A stretch of 64,000 bases of DNA from Desulfovibrio sp. (GTDB lineage Bacteria; Desulfobacterota; Desulfovibrionia; Desulfovibrionales; Desulfovibrionaceae). The stretch lies in contig NZ_WASP01000010.1 in the NCBI RefSeq assembly GCF_009712225.1, forward strand, positions 129,576 through 193,575, given 5' to 3'. Positions 1 through 9,000 of the stretch are shown here, in pieces; the first letter of the stretch is position 1, and each line of letters starts with the position of its first letter. The position numbers were made by a program, and so were the translations under genes. The notes beneath the pieces were generated by a model, which was not told the DNA's origin, searched no databases, and saw only the letters and a program-made list of their open reading frames with translations.

Positions 1-3000
1 GGCATTAAGCGGTTTGAGCAGAAATACCGCCGCACCCTCGCCTGCGCCCACTCCTTCTGCGCCAGCGTCAAACGTTCTGGTCTGGCCAGAGGCCGATTCG
101 ATGGCAAAGGCCGCATCTGCCTTGACGGGCAGATCAATAATATGCGCGCCGCCCACAAGGGCCACGGCGCATTCGCCTTCGCGCAGGCTGCGGCAGGCCT
201 GATGCAGGGCCGCCAGCACCGATGAGCAGGCCGTATCAACGCTGGCCGCAGGGCCGTGCCAGTTTTTCAGGTAGCTCAGGCGGGCCAGCACATTGGAAGG
301 CACGTTGATGAGATAGGTCTGCTCCGCCAGATCGGGAAAGGCCCGTGTCACGGCTGTCTGGAACAGGCGCACCGGGCTTGCCCCAACAAAAACACCCACA
401 TCGGCACTTTCAAGGGCGCTGCCGCCGTAGCCCGCATCGTCCAGAGCACGCAGGGCTGTTTCAAGGAATACTCGCTGTGCGGGATCGAGCAAGCTGGCGT
501 CGTTGGGCGACAGGCCAAACCTGCGGTAATCAAACGATGAAATGTCTGAAAGATAGGCCGCCTCGCGTAGTTGTGCTTCGTCAAAGGCAAGGCCCACGGC
601 GTCGAATATCTGCCGCGTTTCGTTACGCCGTTTTTCTGGCATGGGCACGTTCATGTCCGCGCCGCAGGCCAGATCGCGCCAGAAGCTCTCTGTATCTGCG
701 TAGTCGCCCAGGCGCACCGCCATGCCGATAATGGCAATGGACGCTGTGGTTGCGCGGCGGTTTTCAACCGCACTGCCCGCCTGTTGCGAACGCGCGATAA
801 AGGCAGCCTGCGCGCGAATGGTGCTTTCTGAAAAAAGACCGGCCAGAGTGAATATTCCCGGCCACTGTTTGTCCAGCAGGGTGTGCAGACGCACCAGCAA
901 AAGCGAATTGCCACCAGCGTCAAAAAATCCAGTATCGGGCCCTGCTTCAACCTCTGGCATGACCTGCCGCCACACAAGACGCACGGCCTCGAGCGGCGCC
1001 CCGTCGGCATCTGCCTGCGGGATTGGTGTTGCAGCTACCGCGAGGTCAGCATCTGCCCCACCAGATTTTTCAGCATGAGGGCCAGCATGGGGACCAGCCA
1101 GCAGGGGCTTGCCCTGCAAGCGTTTGCGATCGGCCTTGCCAGAGGCGCTCAGCGGAATGTCGTCCACCACAAAAAAACGTGCCGGATGCATGTATTCTGG
1201 CAGCAAGACCGCAAGTTCAGCGCGGATACCCGCCAGATCAAGCCGTGCGCCGCCCTGCGGCAACAAAAATGCCTCAAGCGCCTCGTATTCGCCAATGCGT
1301 CCCATGCGCACTATTGCCTGCGATACACCCCGGCAACGTCCAAGTGCCGCCTCGACCTCGCCAAGCTCAATACGATAACCGCGAATTTTAACCTGATCAT
1401 CGTTGCGTCCAAGATATTCAATGCTGCCATTATCCAGCCATCGTCCCAGATCGCCCGTGCGATACATGCGGTTGCCGGGAACAAAGGGATCATCCATAAA
1501 CCGCAGGGCCGTAAGGTCGGGCCTGTTCAGATAGCCTCTGGCAACCTGTATGCCAGAAATGTAAATCTCGCCCGTTACACCCAACGGCACAGGGCGTTTG
1601 CCCTCATCAAGTACATGCAGGCGGGTATTGCTCACCGGGCTGCCAATGGGCACGGTGTAGGGTGGCGTTTGCAGGCAGGGCTGCCACGATACGTCCACCG
1701 TTGCCTCGGTGGGGCCGTAAAGGTTGTGCAGCTCAGCGCGTAGCTGTTCCGCCTGCCGCAGGGTATTCCAGCGGGCTACCAGCTCGCGGGGCAGAGCCTC
1801 GCCACTGGTGAACACATAGCGCAACGATTGCAGCTTGCCCGCCTCCAGTGGGTAGGCGTCCAGATAGTCGAGAAAAGCCCTCAGCATGGAGGGAACAAAG
1901 TGCAGCACAGTAACTCGGCGGGCCTCAATGGACTGCACGATCAAAGCAGGATTTTTTTCCGCACCGGGCTCAAGCAACGCAAGACTTGCGCCCTGCCACG
2001 ACCACCAGAACAACTCCCACACCGAGACATCAAAGGTGATGGTGGTTTTTTGCAGCAACACATCGCCCTGCCCGATGGGAAAGCGCGACTGCATCCACAG
2101 CAGGCGGTTGGCAACGCTGGCATGTTCGATAAGCACGCCCTTGGGACGCCCGGTGGAACCTGATGTAAATATCACATAGGCCGGTGAATCAGACGGTAAT
2201 ATATCTGCCTCGCGGGCAGAATCCACGCCTCGCGTTTGCACGCCAGCAGCCAGGGCATCAAGATCAGGCGAGAGTATGCGTTGGCCGCTCTGCGCGTTCT
2301 GGCAGAATACTTCTGCAAAACGCGCCTCGCACAACACAGAGCAAGGCCCGAGGTCTTCAAACACAGACTGCAGACGCTCGGCGGGCAAGGTGGCGGCAAG
2401 CGGCACATACACTGCCCCAAGCCGCAACACGGCAAAAATGCAGGCCAGCATGGCGGGTGAACGCTCCACGCACACGCACACATACTGACCACGCTCCACG
2501 CCCTGCTCTTGCAGCCATTGCCACAAGTGATCTACCTGCGCATTGAACTGCGCGTACGAAACAGCCGTGCCTGCGGCGTCCAGTACTGCCGGGGCATGGG
2601 GAGCACGGGCGACCTGAGCTCGAAAACGGCTGTCCATGTCGGCGGTGATATCCAGCGGTTCCGCCGTGTCATTAAAGCTGGCGAGTTCTGCGCGCTCCTG
2701 CGCTGACAAAATATCCAGTTCGACCAGAGGTTTTGTATCATCAGCCAGAACAGCGTCCGCAAGGGTACACATGCGCTCGGCCATGCGGCTGACTGTCTGC
2801 TGGCTGAAAAGCTCGGTGCAGTATTCCACATCCACCGTATAGCCACCGTCCGCCTGCTCTTTGAAGTAAAAACTCAGGTCAAACTTGCTGCTCTGGTGCG
2901 GCAGGGGCAGAGGCTCCATGCACAGGGGTGCACGGCCAAAATCGTTCCAGCTTGCGCCTTCCAGCGCGACAAACACGTCAAACACCGGATTACGAGAGGC

Positions 3001-6000
3001 ATTTCTCTCGACCCCCACAGCTTCGATAACTTTTTCAAAGGGGCAGTTTTGCGCGGACAACGACTTTTTGAACGTGGCATCCACCGTACCTGCCAGTTCG
3101 GCAAAGCCACCCTGAGTGTTCATGCGCGCCCGCACCGCAAGGGTATTCACAAACAGCCCAACAAGGCCCTGAACCTGCTCGTGTTCCCTGTTGGCGACGG
3201 GGCAGCCCACGATAATGTCGTTCTGCCCGGTATGGCGCAGCAAAAAGGCATCCACCAGAGCCATCAAAACGGGAAAAACTGTTACCCCTGCATTCCGCGC
3301 CCAGTTTTTTAGGGCGAGGCTGCGCTCAAGCCCCAGATCAAAGGCAAACACCGAGCCTTCAAAACGCTGCACAGCAGGCCGGGGGAAATCAAGCGGCAGC
3401 CGCAAGCGTTCTGGCAGAGGCACAAGGTCGGTGCACACCTGCTCCAGCATCTCTGGCTCACGCTGCGAATCCCACAGGGCGTAGCTGGCAAAATCCAGCT
3501 CCAGAGGTCGCCACTGCGGGGCCACTCCCTGCAGCACAGCGGCATAGGCCTCGTTGAGTTCGCGGGTAAAAATTTCTGCCGACCAGCCGTCAAAAATAAT
3601 GTGGTGGAAGCAGAACAGCAGAGCGTGGCTGCCTTCCGGCTGCGGGTACAGGGCCACGCGCACCAAAGGCCTTTCCAGCCCAAGCGGCAGGCTCATACCC
3701 AGAAAAACGTCATCAGTAAGGGGCGTATCGTAGCATTCCAGTCGCAGGCTGCCAGCAGGGGCAAGCCTTTGCTCCGGTGCGTCCAGAGCAACACGCAGGC
3801 GCAGGGCGTCGTGGCGTTCTTCAAGCAGGGTAAGGGCCTTTTGCAGCGCCACAGCATCAACGGGACCGCGCAGCCGGGCGGCAAAGGGAATAACATAAAC
3901 CTGCCCGCCCTCGTGCAGCTTTTGCATAAACCATATACGCTGCTGCGCTTGCGACAGGGGGTAGGTTGCAAGCCCCTCCGTTTGAGGAATAGCAGTATCC
4001 GCTTTTGCCAGACTGCCAATGCGGGCGGCAAGAGCACGCGGGCTGGGATAACCCATAACATCCTCAATACCCACCGCCACAGAGAGGCTCTTGCTTAACA
4101 GCGAGAGCAAACTCATGGCTATCAGGCTGTGGCCGCCAAGCTGAAAGAAATCCGCATCCACAGAATCTACAGAACAACCGAGCACGGCGGCGTAGGCAGC
4201 ACGCACGGTTTCCGCCAGTTCCGCCACGTCCTTCCTAGGTGGAACCGGGGCTTGCGCGGCTGGTTCTGTAGTATCAACGGTGGTACTTTCCGTCCCGGTC
4301 TGCCCTGCTCCAAGATTTTCTGCGCCCGCCACTTGGTTATTTGCCGCTTCTTCCAGCGCAAGGCAGGTACGCCCGTCTCCAGATGCCGCTGCCGCAAGCA
4401 CCGCATGAAGCCCGTTTCGCAGCGCAAGTGCCCGCTCTTCAGGTAAGCGTTCGGGGTCATACAAAAAGCGAAAGCGCAGATTTACGCCTGGAATAACCGA
4501 AATACCCAAGGCGTAAGGCAACTTTTCAAAACCGCGCATGTCGCACAGCTCAACACGGCTACGATCAAAACGCGTATCAACAGGATAATTTTCAAAGACC
4601 ATCAGGTGGTCGAGCAGATTTCTGCCCATTGCCGCCAAGGGCACATAGCCATAACGCATTTGTTGCAGATTTTGCTCTTTCACCTGGGCCAGAAGCGCGC
4701 CGAGGGAATCGCTGGCGGACCAGCGCGCCCGCAACGGCAGGGTCTGGATGAACAGCCCCACGGCAGACTCAATACCCTCCACTTCTGCAGGACGGCCCGA
4801 AGTGACCACGCCAAAAACCACATCGCGGCTGCCATTATTGACGCCGCCAAGCACAATGGCCCACAGGGCCTGCACCAGAGCAGAAAGCGTCACGGCCTCT
4901 GCCGTTGCCAGTTTTTGCAAACCTGCACTCAGGTTCTCATCCAGCTCAAGCTCCACGGTCAGGGGCTCGGTAAATTCTGCAACAACTCTGCTATCAGTGC
5001 CAGTCTTAGGTTGGCCAACGCCTGTCAGCCCCCCAAAATTCTGCAACAACTCTGCCCAATAGGCCCGCGCGGCCCTTTCATCAAACTGCGCACGCCAGCG
5101 GCTGTAGTCCTCAAGCGGAAAAGGTTCGGGTAAGCACGAGCTGGCAGAAGTGGCATCGGCCCCGGCCAGGGCAAAAAGTTCACGCAGCAGCACGCCCATG
5201 CACCAGCCATCCATAAGCAGATGGTGGAAGCACCAGCTCATGACCACGCGGTCTGCACCCCGGCGAAAAAACCGCGCCCGCAGCAGAGGGCCGCGCTGCA
5301 CGTCAAAGCCGCGTTGCCGCTCTGCGCGCAGCAGGGCCTGGGCCTCTGCCTCGGCTTCAGCTTCCGGCAAGTGGGAGAAATCGTGAAACTCAAGGCTGGT
5401 GCGGGCCTTACGCAGCACCACGCGGTAAAATTCGCCTTCCACCGGCATGGGAAAGAGCGAACGCAGGCTTTCGTGCCGCGCCATGAGAGCTTCCCACGAG
5501 CGCATGAGTGCAAAAATATCCACTGGACCGCGAAAATGAAATTCCACCTGCTGGGTGTAAACCCCCGACTGTGCAAGCAATGACTGGTACAACAGTGGCG
5601 CATGCCCTGCATCAGGCTGCGCAATGCGTTCCACATCTTCTGGCTGGCAGCGGCCTGCCACAAAAATGGCGTCCAGCGTCTGCTGCGGCAGGTAGGCTGG
5701 CAGGGTTTTGAGGGCGGTAATCCAGCTATCGAGCAGCCCGGCAACCCAGGCTTGCGGCAGGCATGCAGGGCTGAACCACGCCCCGAGATGCAGAGCCCCC
5801 TGCTGGTCAAAGTAGGCCGATATTTCGAGCGGCGCTTCGGCCTGCATCTGGCTGTGCACAAGTTCGGGAACAAGCCCCGGCGCAAGGGCCGAGAGCACCA
5901 GCGATGCCTCGTCGTCGGGCTGCCCTGTCATGCGGCCAAGGTAGTTGAAGGCAATCTGCCCCGCGTAATCGAAAGAATCGGGGTCGCCTTTCCGCAAATA

Positions 6001-9000
6001 GCCGTAGGCATTGCAGTTTTCTGGCGTAAAATGCTGTGCAAGCCACGGCCCCACGGTCTCGCGGGCCTGTGCGCAGGTCGCGGCGGGCTCAAGCGGCATG
6101 GGGCAAACAGCGGTAAACCAGCCAAGGCTGCGGCTGGAGTCAAAACCCGGCAAAAGTTCATCGCGCCCGTGGCTTTCAAGCGTTACGCGCACGGCTGCCA
6201 GCTGCCCCTGCGCGTGCAGGGCGCAGGCCAGAGCGGCCAGCAGGTCGGCTTTGGCATCGGGCGAATACTCAAGCCTGAAGCCTTCTAGCTGTACCAAAGC
6301 GCTGGTGCGATCCTCTGCCCTGTCTTTGCCGCCCGGCAGTAGTGCGCACAGCGGGCCTGCGGGTACGGCGCAGGCATCACGCCAGAGCGTGCGCTGCTCA
6401 GCGGAGGGAAAAGCACCGGCCGCCACAAGTCGCTCAACCTCGCGCGCCCGCAGGGCAAGGCCTTGCGCCTCGCGCAGGCCCTGATTCTGAAAAAGCCCCA
6501 TACGGCAATAGTGCACAAGCTCCTGCCGCAACGCCTCGAGCGACAGCGCGTCCACCACAAGATGATGCGCCGCCAGTACAAGGATGCGCCTGCTGCCCTG
6601 CTGTGCAAGCACAGCCCCCAGGGTATGACCGGCTTCGGGATTGAGCCTTGCGGTGATGCGGGCCACGGCCTCGCGCAGCATGGCAGTCTGCCCTGAGGAT
6701 TCGTCAAAATCGCAGTAGTCCAGCTGAATCTTTTGCGGCTCGGCCAGCACGGTGGCGTGATCGGGCGCAAAGGCCATGCGCAACGATTCATGATTTTCGG
6801 GCAGGCCCAGTAACCATGCTTCAAGGGTGGCGGTTGGCACATCCTTGCGTATTTCCAGCGGCAACAGCATAAAAAACTGCTGCCAGTGCCGGGGGTGCGC
6901 CGCAATAAAATGGTGGGCAAAGGGCAGCAGTGGCACGCGCTCGCCGGGGGCAACCGGCGTGTAGTCCACATTTTGGGCTGCACCTGGGGCCGCTGCCCGG
7001 CTTTCCAGCAGGGCGCAAACATCCGCAAAACGGGGCTTGCGCAAAAATTCTGGAGCGCTGAGTGTAGTGATACCGCTGCGGCGCAGGATGCCCGTAATCT
7101 GGATGGCCTTGATGGAATCGCCCCCAGCGCGGAAAAAGTCGCTGTCTTCCGATACCGTGCCGGTGGCGCCGGGGTGCAGAATCTCGCGCCAGGCATCGGC
7201 CAGCACCTGCCGAGGATTACGCCGGGCAATCCCCTCGCATGCACGGCGCATGCTCTGCGCCAGCTCTTGCAGCAATGCCGGGGCATCGGACACGCAGCCC
7301 GAATCGTATTCAAGCACAATGCGCGATGCTGCCCCGGTCACCAGCGTAAAACTTGCCGTAAGCTTGCTTGCCCGCAGCTGAAGCCCAAGCCTGCGCACAT
7401 CCACGCCCGCTGCGGGCACTGGGTCAAAATGCGCGTGCGTGGCCAGAAATTCCGGCACAATATCTGCCGCGCCGTAACGACTGTGCTCAATGGCCTGCCG
7501 CATCTGGTGGGCGGCATCGGCCACGGCGGCGCTGTCTTCCTGCCCTTCAAGCCTCACGCGCAGTGGCACGGTATTGACGTAAAAACCGGCGGCGCAAAAT
7601 TCGTCCTGCGTTTCTCGCAGGCCCATGGGCACGCCCAGCAACAAGTCCCTGCGCCCAAAGCGGCGGCAAAGGGTACGCCCAGCCAGAGCCACAAAACAGG
7701 CCAGCACGCTCGCGCCAGAAGTTTTTGCCAGCGTTTCAAAGCACCGGGCGGTTTCCGCATCAATATCCATGGTGGTCATGGCGCCGGTGCGGCTGGCGGC
7801 ACCAGCAGTCTGATTTACCGGCTCAACACGGGGCTCAAGCACCGATTGCCAGTATGCGGCGTCGTCCGCACAGGCAGGCGAAGCGGCATAGTCGGCCTGC
7901 CTGCGGCAAAAGCCCTCCTGTGTTGCCAGTGCGCCATGCACAAGGGGCTCCCCGCGCAAATGCCGCAGGGCATTTTGCAGCAGAATTTCAAGGGTTTCGC
8001 CATCGCCTGCCACATGGTGCACCAACACCAGCACCTGTACGCAGTGGGGCAAGGTGGCAGCCACCAGGCGTACGGGCAGCTCTGCGCGCAGGTCAAAGGG
8101 CGTGTGTATCTGCCCGTCAAAAAAGGCCGCTGCCTCGTGCTCGTCGGTAAAGGCCACGCTGCGCAGGTACACCTCGCCCTTGCCGCGCTGAAAATGGGGA
8201 TTGTCTATATCACCCGCCACCGTGCAGTGAAAAAGCTCCTGCGCGTTGGCGGCCCTGCGCAGACCTTCAAGAAAATCTGCTGTTTTTTCACCCCGCAGTT
8301 CAAGCAGCAGGGGCATATTGTAATCTATGGAGCCCTCGTTGACCTGCTGGTACGCCCAGATGCGAAACTGCCCCATGCTCAGGGGGGCGGTATCAATGGC
8401 CGCGCTGGCCGATTCCACCCTGCCGTTGCCAAGTAGGGCTTCCACATCAAACAGGGTTTCGCAGCTCACAAAGCTGCGAAAAGAAATATCCACATTATAG
8501 GCTTTGCGGATGGCGTGCAGCAGGGACATGGCATTGAGGCTGTTGCCCCCCTGCTCAAAGAAGGTTTTTGCGGGGTCGTAGCTGCGGCCAAGAACGCGTT
8601 CAAAAATGCCCAAAAGGTCCGCGTCCACCTGCCGCCCGCCGTTCGCATGCGCCTCGCCCTGCCGGGCGAGATTTTGCAGCGCCTTGCGGTCAATCTTGCC
8701 AGTGGGGGCAACCGGCATGGCCTCCAGCACATGCCAGGCAGAAGGAATCATGTACGGAGGCAGGCTGCCCCGGCTCCACACAACCACAGACTCAATGGTT
8801 GCCCCGGGCTTGAGCACAAAAAATGCGGCAAGGCTGGCCTGTCCGCCAGCATCCTTGACGGCCAGCACGGCAGCCTGGCTGACGGCCTCGCAATTTTCGA
8901 GCAGGCAGGCCACCTCGGCCAGTTCCACGCGGTTGCCGCGAATTTTCACCTGATCGTCTGCCCGCCCCAGCAGCAGAATTTCGCCCTTTGACGACCACAA

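Noticed and set aside
6886..8436. 516-codon plus-strand frame
   Set aside because: Antisense shadow of the NRPS; composition reflects codon bias, and all domain motifs lie on the minus strand.
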